Assembly (NCBI RefSeq): GCF_000974985.2
Contig: NZ_LAVA02000036.1
Span: forward strand, 61,833 to 125,832
Origin: Streptomyces mangrovisoli
GTDB taxonomy: Bacteria > Actinomycetota > Actinomycetes > Streptomycetales > Streptomycetaceae
Reading direction: 5' to 3'
DNA: 64,000 bases
In this document: positions 9,301-16,467 of the stretch, piece after piece
Position numbering within the stretch: position 1 is the first letter of the stretch
Layout: each line of letters starts with the position of its first letter
Notes under the pieces: generated by a model
Database searches by the model: none
Told to the model about the DNA's origin: nothing
What the model saw: only the letters and a program-made list of their open reading frames with translations
Translations under genes and position numbers: made by a program

Positions 9301-10323
9301 GTCCGACGCGGCCGAGACATCCTGCCGGGCAGGGGCGTCCTGGGCCGCCGGGACGTCCTGCGCGACCGGGCCCCCGAGGACCCGCTGCTCTCCGGTGGCC
9401 GGGTCGTGCGCCGCGTCGGGGCCGGCCGCGGACGCCTCGGGAGCGTCCGCGCCGGTGTCGGGAGCGTCCGTCGACGGCGCGCCCTGGGCCGCTTCGCCGC
9501 CGGGGATCCCGTGCTCGGTCCCGTGGCCCGGCGCGGCCGGGTCCGGGCCGGCGGGGCTGCCGTACGCCACCTCGGCCGGGCTGCCGAACACCGCGGCGGG
9601 ACCCGCCTCGGGCGTGGTCTCGGCGGCCGGGGCGCCGTAACCGGGCGCGGGGGTGTGGCCGGTGGCCACGGTCGTCAGCCGGGCCACGGCGGCGAGGGCG
9701 GCGTCCGCCGCGCCCACGGCCTGCGCGGGGGTGGCGGTCGCGGTGTCGCCGTCCGGAGCAACCGTTTCCGCGGCCGGGGCCACGGAGCCGACCGGCACCA
9801 CGGGGGCGGCCTGGCCGGTCCAGGCGGTACCGCCGGGCGGGGTGGCCGTCGGCGGCAGGTCCAGGTACTCGGGGCCGGCCGTGGCGACGGGGGCGGGCTG
9901 GCGCAGCGGCGCGTGCGCGGGACCGCGGTCGGCGAGGGAGCGGACCGGGCTGGCGGAGGCGTCGGGGATCGGCGGGCCCAGGTGGAGCGGGCGGCGCGGG
10001 GTGACGGGCGGGATCGGCGCGGCCGGGGCCGCCTGGGCGGGGCTCGGCAGCCGGACGGCGCCGAGGTCCACCGAGCCGGTGTCGCGGCCGGCCGTCTCGT
10101 GCGGGCCGGGCTCGTGGACGGTCTCGACGACCGGTTCGGGCATCGGTGGCGGCACCTCGTTGCCCCAGGCGCCCTGGGCGCCGGGCAGGAGCAGCAGGTC
10201 TTCGTCCTCGGCGGTGGTCTCGGAGAGGTAGGTGTACGCGCCGTGCGCGGGGGCGCCCGGCTGCTCCACCATGCCTGCGCTCTCCGGCAGTCCCTCGCCC
10301 GGAACCTGGCCGGTGTCGGTCAT
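6322..10323 (-). CDS. cobT: BluB-CobT fusion: dimethylbenzimidazole synthase plus its phosphoribosyltransferase, with a very long disordered N-terminus
   Basis: The 1333-aa protein has three parts. Residues 1 to about 760 are Pro/Ala/Asp-rich, without predicted structure, and contain the 12-residue repeat IGADAFAGADPS. Residues about 762-975 are a BluB/nitroreductase domain (RRDIRNGFRSDPIP, APSVGHSQPWDFVVI), which converts FMNH2 to 5,6-dimethylbenzimidazole. Residues about 980-1333 are CobT (IFAGDHGVHAQGVTPWPQ, GEMGIANTTASAAL, ILDGVSAGAAAL), with the catalytic Glu in LGEGTGALLAL; CobT joins dimethylbenzimidazole to nicotinate mononucleotide. Fusing the two channels the lower ligand of B12. 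GAGGGG precedes the ATG at 10323, but a downstream start that trims the disordered region cannot be excluded. Confidence 0.9.
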   Translation of the reverse strand: MTDTGQVPGEGLPESAGMVEQPGAPAHGAYTYLSETTAEDEDLLLLPGAQGAWGNEVPPPMPEPVVETVHEPGPHETAGRDTGSVDLGAVRLPSPAQAAPAAPIPPVTPRRPLHLGPPIPDASASPVRSLADRGPAHAPLRQPAPVATAGPEYLDLPPTATPPGGTAWTGQAAPVVPVGSVAPAAETVAPDGDTATATPAQAVGAADAALAAVARLTTVATGHTPAPGYGAPAAETTPEAGPAAVFGSPAEVAYGSPAGPDPAAPGHGTEHGIPGGEAAQGAPSTDAPDTGADAPEASAAGPDAAHDPATGEQRVLGGPVAQDVPAAQDAPARQDVSAASDVPPVDAAPVVPGPVPGDNVSFLEAFTAGEGWAAPGDAPQAADAGESADGPAPADAAVPPAEQTPAVAVAVAAVPDPAQGPDAAFAPEPAQTGPETPFDPQGAPNAAPSTGADAFAGADPSIGADAFAGADPSIGADAFAAPAGATPAAGFPVAPAAEPHLADPAAATAPTAVPAEPGPAPLAAADAVAAPPVPAATDAPGDLARPQDPDAPQAVQGAEEAPAGQHDLSHPTETDLNGADPHLPLGDPVAPLPAGAGTGAPAEQAAPQPGEPADGTASPLGEFVPVEGTVPTTPHLAPTPPHALRLPADGPHAQDPQPAVHQDLSTATHQDPPPTAPAQDAQDVQDVQDAGPGHAADPQGEPLLMVPAPRDGDLAAAPVTPEGPHPDVVQQADDLTTQVADQEESAAAVAEAEQSTGPAAPAYDDAEREAVLKVIRERRDIRNGFRSDPIPHEVLLRVLEAAHTAPSVGHSQPWDFVVIRSADTRRAMHELAMRQRDAYAKSLPKGRAKQFKELKIEAILDTPVNILVTADPTRGGRHTLGRHTQPQMAPYSSALAVENLWLAARAEGLGVGWVSFFDEREMVRALGLPDHLEAVAYLCVGYVDEFPEEPELMQAGWSKRRPLSWVVHEETYGRRALPGEEPHDLLGETVAGIRPLDAKALGEAWERQKRMTKPAGALGMLEIISAQLSGLSRQCPPPIPEPAAVAIFAGDHGVHAQGVTPWPQEVTAQMVANFLGGGAVCNAFAGQVGAEVCVIDVGVASDLPATPGLLPRKVRAGTSDMTTGPAMTREEARQAIEVGIETARDLVAAGNKALLTGEMGIANTTASAALISVFTGADPAEVTGRGTGINDETLARKTEVVRRALELHQPDPADPIGVLAAIGGFEHAAMVGLLLGGASLRTPVILDGVSAGAAALVARAIAPEVLAACIAGHRSAEPGHVAALNKLGLRPLVDLDLRLGEGTGALLALPLVQSTARAMHEVATFDSAGVTEK
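8885..8980 (-). repeat. 36-bp tandem repeat within the bluB-cobT N-terminal region
   Basis: Units at 8885-8920, 8921-8956 and a partial third unit from 8957 are nearly identical and encode the 12-residue repeat IGADAFAGADPS on the minus strand. Confidence 0.85.
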
Positions 10324-10721
10324 GCGTACCCCTCGCCCATCGGTTAGTGCTCCTACGACCAGCTCACCCGGGAACGGCGCACCGACCGCCCCGTAGTGAA
10401 GAACGAGCGTGCGCGCCCAGCGGCACGAACGACCCGTCCGGAAAAGGCGACAAAGCCATTAGGTGGCATTGTCGCGGCCGTCCGGCCGTCGCGACAGGTT
10501 GATCCGCGACAGCCCGCTGTGGACTGCGCCACGTTGCGCGCCCACGGGTTTCTGCCGTACCACACTCAGCCCAAAACGGGCGGGTTTTCCGGACATTGAC
10601 GAACGAAAGTTCCGGTCCACGCGTGCGGTACAACGATCGGCCAGCCTACCGCGCGCAGTACGACAAAGGGATCACGGGGCACGATCCGGCCCAGCCCGCC
10701 CGTCGCCCCGGCCACCGCCCG
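10324..10721. other. 398-bp intergenic region upstream of bluB-cobT
   Basis: No gene is supported here. It must carry the bluB-cobT promoter (minus strand) and the end of the cobL transcript. It is less GC-rich than its surroundings around 10585-10680. The only clear structure is the imperfect palindrome at 10447-10475. Confidence 0.6.
10447..10475 (-). promoter_or_regulatory. Imperfect palindrome upstream of bluB-cobT
   Basis: GCGACAA at 10447-10453 pairs with TTGTCGC at 10469-10475. Inside it, GCCA pairs with TGGC around a TTAGG loop, after a single A-A mismatch. It is about 125 bp upstream of the start codon: either an operator or a leader hairpin. The regulator is unknown. Confidence 0.4.
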
Positions 10722-11939
10722 TCAACGAGGCGCTTCGCGCTCCGGCAGGTCCCCGGTGAGCAGGAACGCGACACTGCGTTCGGTCTCCGTCCAGGCCCGC
10801 GTGTCGAGTCCGACGGACTGGAGGAGGGCGCATTCGACGCGGTAGCCGTGCTCGGTCAGGTCCCGGCCGACGAGCTCGGCGGCATCGCGGGTCGCCGCGT
10901 GGGTGACGATGCGCCGGGGACGCCGGTCGGCGACCGCGGAGACCACGGCCACGCCTCCGCCGCCGACGCGGACCACGTCCGGTTCGGGCAGGTTCTCCAT
11001 GACGTGCGGCGCGACGCCGCGCACGATCTGCGCCTGAACGCCCATCCGGCGGACGGAGGCCTCGGTGCGGGCGCAGGCTTCCGGGTCCCGGTCCACGGCG
11101 ATGACGGCGGCACCGGCCCGCGCGGCCTCCGTGGTGAACGCGCCGCTGCCGCAGCCGATGTCCCAGACCAGGTCGCCGACGCGCGGGCCCAGCCGGGCGA
11201 GCTGGGCGGCGCGCAGCAGGTCGGTCTCGCCCTCGCCGAGCGCGTCGCCGTGGACCTCGGCGGGCAGCAGCCAGCCGCGCGGCCCGGCGCCGGGGTCGCG
11301 CCCGGCCGTCCAGGCGCCGTCCTCCGCCGCGCTCGCGGGTCCGCCGATGACGATGACCACGTTGGGGTCGCGCCAGGTGTGGTCGGGCGCCTTGTCCGAG
11401 GTCACGACGGTGACCTGTTCCCGGTCGGTGCCGAGTTCCTCGCAGATGACGAAGGTGCGGTGCACGCCGTCGAGCAGCAGGCCGAGTTCGGCGGGGCCGG
11501 CGCCGGGCGAGGTGAGCACGGCGACCTTGGGGTGGGCCCGGCACACGTTCACCGCGCGGCGCAGCGTGCGCCGGTGCGCGACGACCACCAGCGCGTCGTC
11601 CCAGGGCATCCCGGCGCGGGCGAACGCCGTGGCCACCGAGGACACGGCGGGGACGACCTCCACCTCCAGGCCGAACTCGGGTGCGCGCAGGGTGCGTACG
11701 ACTCCGAAGTAGCCGGGGTCGCCGTCGGCCAGCACCACGGCGGTGCCGCGGTGGGCGGCGATGCGGCGGGCGGCGAGGGCGACGCTGCCGAGCCGGATCC
11801 GCTCGGCGGCGGGCGGGATGTCGGGGAGCGCCAGATGGTGGGCCGCGCCCGCGACGAGCGTGGCGGCGGCGAGGGCGGAGCGTGCCGCGGCGGTCAGCGG
11901 CGAGCCGTCCCAGCCGATCACCGTGACCCGGTCGGCCAT
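10722..11939 (-). CDS. cobL: Precorrin-6Y C5,15-methyltransferase (decarboxylating)
   Basis: The ATG at 11939 has GGAGA about nine bases upstream (405 aa). The N-terminal half (about 1-200) is a CobE/CbiE-type tetrapyrrole methylase (VTVIGWDGSPLT, VVLADGDPGYFG, VVPAVSSVATAFARAG, VVVAHRR). The C-terminal half (about 215-405) is CbiT-like, with the class I SAM motif VWDIGCGSGAFTTEAA. The bifunctional enzyme methylates C5 and C15 of precorrin-6Y and removes the C12 acetate carboxyl, giving precorrin-8. It is the third cobalamin gene in a row on this strand; the rest of the corrin pathway is not in the window. Confidence 0.9.
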   Translation of the reverse strand: MADRVTVIGWDGSPLTAAARSALAAATLVAGAAHHLALPDIPPAAERIRLGSVALAARRIAAHRGTAVVLADGDPGYFGVVRTLRAPEFGLEVEVVPAVSSVATAFARAGMPWDDALVVVAHRRTLRRAVNVCRAHPKVAVLTSPGAGPAELGLLLDGVHRTFVICEELGTDREQVTVVTSDKAPDHTWRDPNVVIVIGGPASAAEDGAWTAGRDPGAGPRGWLLPAEVHGDALGEGETDLLRAAQLARLGPRVGDLVWDIGCGSGAFTTEAARAGAAVIAVDRDPEACARTEASVRRMGVQAQIVRGVAPHVMENLPEPDVVRVGGGGVAVVSAVADRRPRRIVTHAATRDAAELVGRDLTEHGYRVECALLQSVGLDTRAWTETERSVAFLLTGDLPEREAPR

Positions 11940-12055
11940 CGTCGTCAGTCTCCAGGTTGCGCAGGTCGTCGGGGCGGTCCCGCGAACGTGCGGGCTTCGT
12001 GAGCGTACCTGGTCGCGGCGGTGGACGCGGTGACGGGTGGGCGTGGCCCGCTGGG

Positions 12056-12694
12056 TCAGTTCCAGTCGGTGTACAGCGTGAACCCGCCGGACTCGGCAAG
12101 TTGCTCGCCGATGCCGGCCAGGTCCTCCGGCAGCAGGCTCCAGACGATGATGTCGGTGCGGACGTCCGTCCAGGCGCCGTCGCCGCCGCGGGCACGGACT
12201 ATCCACGCGTTGCGCAGCACGCCCTCGCTGATGCAGCCGATCTTCTGGGCGACCTGCTGGGAGGCGGTGTTGTCGGCGGCGGTGCGCAGTTCCAGCCGCT
12301 CGAACTTCTGGTCCTGGAAGAGCCACTGGGCGGCGGCGAGGGCCGCTTCGGTGGCGTATCCCTCGCCGCGGGCCCAGGGCGCGACGACGTAGGCGAGTTC
12401 GCTGGAGCGGATCCGCCAGTCGGTGTGCTGGAGATGGACGATGCCGACGATCCGCTGGGTGAGGAACTCGGTCACGGCGAAGACGATGCCGCGGCCCTCC
12501 ACCCGTTCGGCCGGGGCGAGTTCGGTGATCCAGGCCCGCGCGTGGTCCTTGGTGTAGGGGTGGGGCACGGTGGACCAGGCGACGACGAGTTCGTCGTTCA
12601 TCATCTCGGCGAGCGCGTCGAGGTCCGGCTCCTCGAAGGGGCGCAGCACCAACCGCTCCGTGCTGATGGAGATGTCGGGGAAGGTGCTCGTCAT
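12056..12694 (-). CDS. GNAT acetyltransferase, RimJ/RimL type
   Basis: The 212-aa protein starts at ATG 12694 with GGAG seven bases before it. It has the RimJ/L pattern: STERLVLRPFEEPDLDAL at the N-terminus, ELAYVVAPWARGEGYATEA (acetyl-CoA loop) and NTASQQVAQKIGCISEGVLRN near the C-terminus. Members acetylate protein N-termini, amino-sugar antibiotics or small amines; the substrate is not predictable. It is transcribed alone, between cobL (same strand, 116 bp) and the terminator of the metNIQ operon. Confidence 0.85.
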   Translation of the reverse strand: MTSTFPDISISTERLVLRPFEEPDLDALAEMMNDELVVAWSTVPHPYTKDHARAWITELAPAERVEGRGIVFAVTEFLTQRIVGIVHLQHTDWRIRSSELAYVVAPWARGEGYATEAALAAAQWLFQDQKFERLELRTAADNTASQQVAQKIGCISEGVLRNAWIVRARGGDGAWTDVRTDIIVWSLLPEDLAGIGEQLAESGGFTLYTDWN

Positions 12695-12783
12695 GCGCCG
12701 CTCCGTAACCTTCGGAAATTGTGCACGGACCGTCAGACCCGTTGAACTGCCCAGCATGCAGCATGAAACCACTGAATCGCACG

Positions 12784-12818
12784 ACGGGGTCCACTCGTTG
12801 TGCATGAGTGGACCCCGT
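12784..12818 (-). terminator. 13-bp perfect hairpin after metQ
   Basis: Arms 12784-12796 and 12806-12818 are exact complements around a 9-nt loop. It lies 66 bp past the metQ stop and ends the metNIQ transcript. Confidence 0.8.
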
Positions 12819-12883
12819 GCGTGGCGATACGCGTCATACGCCCCCGGGCGTCGGGGGCCGCGCGTGCCGGTCGCGGCGAGCGG

Positions 12884-13720
12884 TCAGAAGGACGCGATGA
12901 CCGAGCCCTGGTACTTGTCCTCGATGAACTTCTTGACCTCGGGCGAGTTGAGGAGCTTGGCGAGCTTCTTGACCCGCGGGTCCTTCTCGTTGCCCTTCTT
13001 CACGGCGAGGACGTTCACGTACGGGTTGTTCTTCGCGGACTCCAGGACGAGGGCGTCCGTGGCGGGCTTGAGCTTCGCGGAGAGCGCGTAGTTGCCGTTG
13101 ACGACCGCGGCGTCGACGTCGTCCAGGGAGCGCACCGTCTGGGCCGCCTCGACCTCGGCGAACTTCAGGCCCTTGGGGTTCTTGTCGATGCTCTGCGGGG
13201 TCTCCTGGCCCTTGCCGCCGTCCTTGAAGGTGATCAGGCCGTTGGCGGCGAGCAGCTTGAGGGCGCGGGACTCGTTGTCGGCGTCGTTGGGGACCGCGAC
13301 GGTGGCGCCGTTCTTCAGGGCGCCGACGCTCTTGACCTTGTGGGAGTACAGGCCGAGCGGCTCCAGGTGGACGTCGGCGACGGACACGAGGTGGGTGCCG
13401 CGCTTGGCGTTGAAGTCCGCGAGGTAGGGCTTGCTCTGGAAGTAGTTGGCGCCCACCGAGCCGTCCTCGGTCGCCGTGTTGGGCGTGATGTAGTCGGTGA
13501 CCTCCTTGACCTGGAGGTCGAGACCGGCCTTCTTCGCCAGGTTGTCCTTGATGTAGTCGAGGATCTCCGCGTGCGGGGTGGCGGTGGCGGCGACGACCAG
13601 CGGTCCGCTGTAGTCGGCCGAGCCGGAGGCGGAGTCCTTGTCGGAACCGCAGGCGGTGAGCCCGAGGGTGAGGGCTCCCGCGGCGAGGACGGCGGAGGTG
13701 AACTTGGTGGTGTTACGCAC
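12884..13720 (-). CDS. metQ: Methionine ABC transporter substrate-binding lipoprotein
   Basis: The 278-aa protein has a lipoprotein signal peptide with lipobox LTAC around residue 24, then an Asp/Ser-rich linker. The NLPA/MetQ fold is recognisable from VVAATATPHAEILDYIKDNL, YFQSKPYLADFN, YSHKVKSVGALKNGATVAVPND and ALSAKLKPATDALVLES. It binds methionine (L or D) outside the membrane and hands it to MetI/MetN. It is the last gene of metN-metI-metQ, preceded by an 87-bp gap containing a hairpin that may stabilise its message, since binding proteins are needed in excess. Confidence 0.95.
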   Translation of the reverse strand: MRNTTKFTSAVLAAGALTLGLTACGSDKDSASGSADYSGPLVVAATATPHAEILDYIKDNLAKKAGLDLQVKEVTDYITPNTATEDGSVGANYFQSKPYLADFNAKRGTHLVSVADVHLEPLGLYSHKVKSVGALKNGATVAVPNDADNESRALKLLAANGLITFKDGGKGQETPQSIDKNPKGLKFAEVEAAQTVRSLDDVDAAVVNGNYALSAKLKPATDALVLESAKNNPYVNVLAVKKGNEKDPRVKKLAKLLNSPEVKKFIEDKYQGSVIASF

Positions 13721-13750
13721 GAAAAGTGCCTTTCCTTAAGGGTGGAGCAA

Positions 13751-13772
13751 CCCCGCGGTGGGTGCTGCGGGG
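13751..13772 (-). promoter_or_regulatory. Intercistronic hairpin between metI and metQ
   Basis: CCCCGC (13751-13756) and GCGGGG (13767-13772) can pair around a 10-nt loop upstream of metQ. Such hairpins often set differential expression between permease and binding-protein genes. Confidence 0.4.
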
Positions 13773-13807
13773 AAATCTGTGGGGTGGTGCCGGGGGGGTC
13801 GGCCGGG

Positions 13808-14533
13808 TCAGCCCGTCTTGCCGGTCGCCGCGGCGGGCTTGAGCAGCCGCAGCCTCGGGGCCGGCCCGGAGCGGCCGCCGCGGCGGTGCAGCGAGCGGGC
13901 GGCCCAGTCGCCGGCGAACTGGATGACCGAGATCACGACGGCGAGGACGGCCACGGTGATCCACATCAGCTGGGTCTCGAACCGCTGGTAGCCGTAGCGG
14001 ATCGCGATGTCGCCGAGGCCGCCCGCGCCGACGGTGCCGGCCATGGCGGAGTAGCCGATGAGGGCGACGACGGTGGTCGTGGTGCTGGAGATCAGGGAGG
14101 GCAGCGCCTCCGGTACGAGCACCTTGCGCACGACGGTCCAGGTGGTGCCGCCCATCGACTGCACGGCCTCGACCAGTCCGCCGTCGACCTCGCGGATCGC
14201 GGTCTCCACCAGGCGCGCGAAGAACGGGATGGCGCCGATGGCCAGCGGCACGATCGCGGCCTCGCGGCCGATGGTGGTGCCGGTGACCCAGCGGGTGAAG
14301 CTCATCAGCGCGACCATCAGGATGATGAACGGCATGGAGCGGGCGACGTTCACGATCTGCCCGGTCACCTTGTTCGCCACGAGGTTCTGGAGCAGTCCGC
14401 CCCGGTCGGTGAGGACGAGCAGGACACCGAGCGGAAGCCCGCCCGCCACGGCGATGGCCGTGGACCAGCCGACCATGTAGAGGGTGTCCCAACACGCCTG
14501 GGACAGCAGCGGCTGCATCTCGGACCAGGTCAC
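13808..14533 (-). CDS. metI: Methionine ABC transporter permease
   Basis: It starts at GTG 14533, whose bases overlap the metN stop as GTGA, so the two are translationally coupled. The 241-aa protein has about five membrane helices and the ABC-permease EAA loop (VEAVQSMGGTTWTVVRKVLVPEALPSLI), followed by the IGYSAMAGTVGAGGLGDIAIRYGYQRF block typical of MetI. It forms the dimeric channel of the importer. The C-terminal tail (RSLHRRGGRSGPAPRLRLLKP) is basic and cytoplasmic. Confidence 0.95.
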   Translation of the reverse strand: MTWSEMQPLLSQACWDTLYMVGWSTAIAVAGGLPLGVLLVLTDRGGLLQNLVANKVTGQIVNVARSMPFIILMVALMSFTRWVTGTTIGREAAIVPLAIGAIPFFARLVETAIREVDGGLVEAVQSMGGTTWTVVRKVLVPEALPSLISSTTTTVVALIGYSAMAGTVGAGGLGDIAIRYGYQRFETQLMWITVAVLAVVISVIQFAGDWAARSLHRRGGRSGPAPRLRLLKPAAATGKTG

Positions 14534-15573
14534 TTGGCACCATCCTTCACCAGCGCGGAGTCCTGGGCCGGGGCGCCCACGGTGTCGATCTGGAGGCCCT
14601 GTTCGCGCAGGAAGCCGATCGGCACGACGTTGTCCTCGTAGCGGCCGGGCAGTTCGATGCGCATCCGGCCGACCTGGAGCCCGCCGACGGTGTCGATGGC
14701 GGCGCCGAGGATCGAGATGTCGATGTTGTAGGTGCGCGAGAGCTGCGAGATGACGGGCTGGGTGGCGGCGTCGCCGTGGAAGGTGACGTCCAGGACGGTG
14801 CGGTCGCTGCCGGTGGCTTCGCCGCCGACCGGGAAGAGCTGGGCGGCCAGTTCGGAGCCGGGGGTGGCGAGCAGCTCGCCGACGGTGCCGGACTCGACGA
14901 CGCGGCCGCGCTCCATGAGGGCGGCGGAGTCGCACACCGACTTCACGACGTCCATCTCGTGGGTGATGAGCAGGACGGTGAGGCCGAGGCGGCGGTTGAG
15001 GTCGCGCAGCAGCTGGAGGATGGAGCGGGTGGTCTCCGGGTCGAGGGCGCTGGTGGCCTCGTCGGAGAGGAGCACCTTGGGGTCGCCGGCGAGGGCGCGG
15101 GCGATGCCGACGCGCTGCTTCTGGCCGCCGGAGAGCTGGGCCGGGTAGGACTTCGCCTTGTCGCCGAGGCCGACGAGGTCGAGCAGTTCCAGCGCCTTGC
15201 GGGAGCGCTCGCGGCCGGAGACGCCGAGGATCTCCAGGGGCAGCTCGACGTTGTCCTGGACGGTCCGCGTGGACAGCAGGTTGAAGTGCTGGAAGACCAT
15301 GCCGATCCGGCTGCGGGCACGGCGCAGCTCCTTGCCGGCGCGGGCGCCGCGGCCGACGAGGGCGGTAAGGTCCTGGCCGTCGACGCTGACCGTGCCCGCG
15401 GTGGGGCGCTCCAGCAGGTTGACGCAGCGGATGAGCGAGGACTTGCCGGCGCCGGACTGGCCGATGACGCCGAACACCTCGCCTTCGCGGACATGGAGAT
15501 CGACGCCGTCGAGGGCGGTGATCTCACGGCCGCCGGAGCGGTAGACCTTGGTCAGGCCCGTGGTGGTGATCAC
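14530..15573 (-). CDS. metN: Methionine ABC transporter ATP-binding protein
   Basis: The 347-aa ATPase has Walker A GQSGAGKSSLI, Q-loop MVFQHFNLL, signature LSGGQKQRVGIARAL, Walker B KVLLSDEATSALDPETT and the switch His in LLITHEMDV. The C-terminal NIL (methionine-sensing) domain is present from about residue 265 (VLDVTFHGDAATQPVISQL to LREQGLQIDTVG), which in the family causes trans-inhibition by cytoplasmic methionine. I prefer the GTG at 15573, which has a GGA seven bases away, over the GTG at 15588. It heads the operon; a possible leader peptide lies 162 bp upstream. Confidence 0.92.
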   Translation of the reverse strand: MITTTGLTKVYRSGGREITALDGVDLHVREGEVFGVIGQSGAGKSSLIRCVNLLERPTAGTVSVDGQDLTALVGRGARAGKELRRARSRIGMVFQHFNLLSTRTVQDNVELPLEILGVSGRERSRKALELLDLVGLGDKAKSYPAQLSGGQKQRVGIARALAGDPKVLLSDEATSALDPETTRSILQLLRDLNRRLGLTVLLITHEMDVVKSVCDSAALMERGRVVESGTVGELLATPGSELAAQLFPVGGEATGSDRTVLDVTFHGDAATQPVISQLSRTYNIDISILGAAIDTVGGLQVGRMRIELPGRYEDNVVPIGFLREQGLQIDTVGAPAQDSALVKDGAK

Positions 15574-15734
15574 GTGGGTTTCCGTCACTGTCGAGTGCGC
15601 GGGCGTGGGTGGGCCCGGACACGGGTGCATGCGGTGAGACAGGGCACGGCGCTGCGCTGCGTACGGCGTGGGGCGTACGGGTGCGCCGCGGCCTCGCTTC
15701 GGGGCGCGAGACGCTCAGGTGGTGCGGGGGCCCT

Positions 15735-15851
15735 CTAGAAGGCGCACATTCGGCGCTGGGGGCAGCACATTCGGCGCCGGGGACACAGACAACGAGCACC
15801 GGGCGGCGTGGTCGCCCCGGTCGCGGATACGCGTCGGCTCGTCGTGGTCAT
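15735..15851 (-). CDS. Possible 38-aa Met/Cys-rich leader peptide upstream of metNIQ
   Basis: A short frame from ATG 15851 ends in the segment CLCPRRRMCCPQRRMCAF and stops 161 bp before metN. Met and Cys are enriched exactly where a leader peptide would sense Met-tRNA or Cys-tRNA supply. Actinobacterial sulfur-metabolism genes are known to carry Cys-rich attenuating leader peptides. Against it, the ATG has no good ribosome-binding site (the nearest purine-rich GGA is about 25 bases away), and the common Streptomyces RRHVDL-type leader motif is absent. The repeated RRMC reflects a 21-bp direct repeat that could instead be a protein-binding site. Confidence 0.35.
   Translation of the reverse strand: MTTTSRRVSATGATTPPGARCLCPRRRMCCPQRRMCAF
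15744..15777 (-). promoter_or_regulatory. Two 13-bp direct repeats 21 bp apart
   Basis: GCACATTCGGCGC occurs at 15744-15756 and again at 15765-15777. A period of two helical turns would suit a tandem operator in the metN leader; it also encodes the RRMC repeat of the possible leader peptide. Confidence 0.45.
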
Positions 15852-15887
15852 GCGAGCAGTAAACCAGACGTACGGTCCTGACCACGG

Positions 15888-15914
15888 ACGGCTGTCCGCA
15901 TGACGGACAGTCGT
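15888..15914. promoter_or_regulatory. Imperfect inverted repeat upstream of the metN leader
   Basis: ACGGCTGTCCG (15888-15898) and CGGACAGTCGT (15904-15914) form an 11-bp dyad with one mismatch around a 5-bp centre. Its place between metN and the divergent membrane-protein gene at 16107 suits an operator. Confidence 0.45.
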
Positions 15915-16106
15915 GGACACTCCGTGGACACCCTCCGGACCTGCGACGACACCGCCGACGGCCGGTGTGGGCTGGGGTGTTGCGGGGTGCGCGCGGGGGC
16001 CTCCCGGGGTGCGGCCCGCGGGCCGGCTGTGGCCGATGCCACGTCCGGGGCGGCCGCTCCCGGGGCGGCGACGGCGGGCGGCGGCGGCCGTAATAAAGTC
16101 GCCTTC

Positions 16107-16466
16107 ATGCTTGATGCCCTGACGCTGGCGACCGGTGTCGCCGCGCTGCTGCTCGCCGCCTGGTGCGGCTGGGCCGCCTACCGTGACCAGCCCACGAAGG
16201 ACTGGCACTTCATCGGTATGGCCGTGGTCTCCGTGCTGGCGCTGGTCCAGCTGGTGGTGGGGATCGTGCAGCTGGCGCGGGGCGAGAAGCCGGAACAGGG
16301 CACGGCGATCTTCGTGGCGTATCTGCTGGGCGCGTTCGCCTGCGTGCCGGCGGCGGGCTTCATGTCGCTCGCGGAGCGCACCCGCTGGGGCTCGGTGACC
16401 GTCGCCGCGGGCGGCGTGGTCCTCGCCGTCCTCGAAGTGCGGCTCTACGACATCTGGGGAGGCTGA
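16107..16466 (+). CDS. Conserved four-helix membrane protein (119 aa)
   Basis: The ATG at 16107 has no ribosome-binding site, but a TAATAA (-10-like) sits ten bases upstream, so the mRNA may be leaderless. The protein shows about four hydrophobic helices, with short loops (RDQPTKDWH, LARGEKPEQG, SLAERTRWG) between them. I recognise it only as a conserved actinobacterial integral membrane protein without assigned function. It is followed after one base by a second membrane protein, so the two are almost certainly co-transcribed. Confidence 0.75.
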   Translation: MLDALTLATGVAALLLAAWCGWAAYRDQPTKDWHFIGMAVVSVLALVQLVVGIVQLARGEKPEQGTAIFVAYLLGAFACVPAAGFMSLAERTRWGSVTVAAGGVVLAVLEVRLYDIWGG

Positions 16467-16467
16467 G

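Noticed and set aside
5803..10721. Cobalamin riboswitch before cobA or bluB-cobT.
   Set aside because: I looked on the minus strand in 5803-6321 and 10324-10721. A CGGGAAGCC-like string appears near 6180, but the rest of the B12 box and core helices could not be aligned.
15574..16106. SAM riboswitch before metNIQ.
   Set aside because: No GGCAACC-type core or matching P1-P4 helices on the minus strand.
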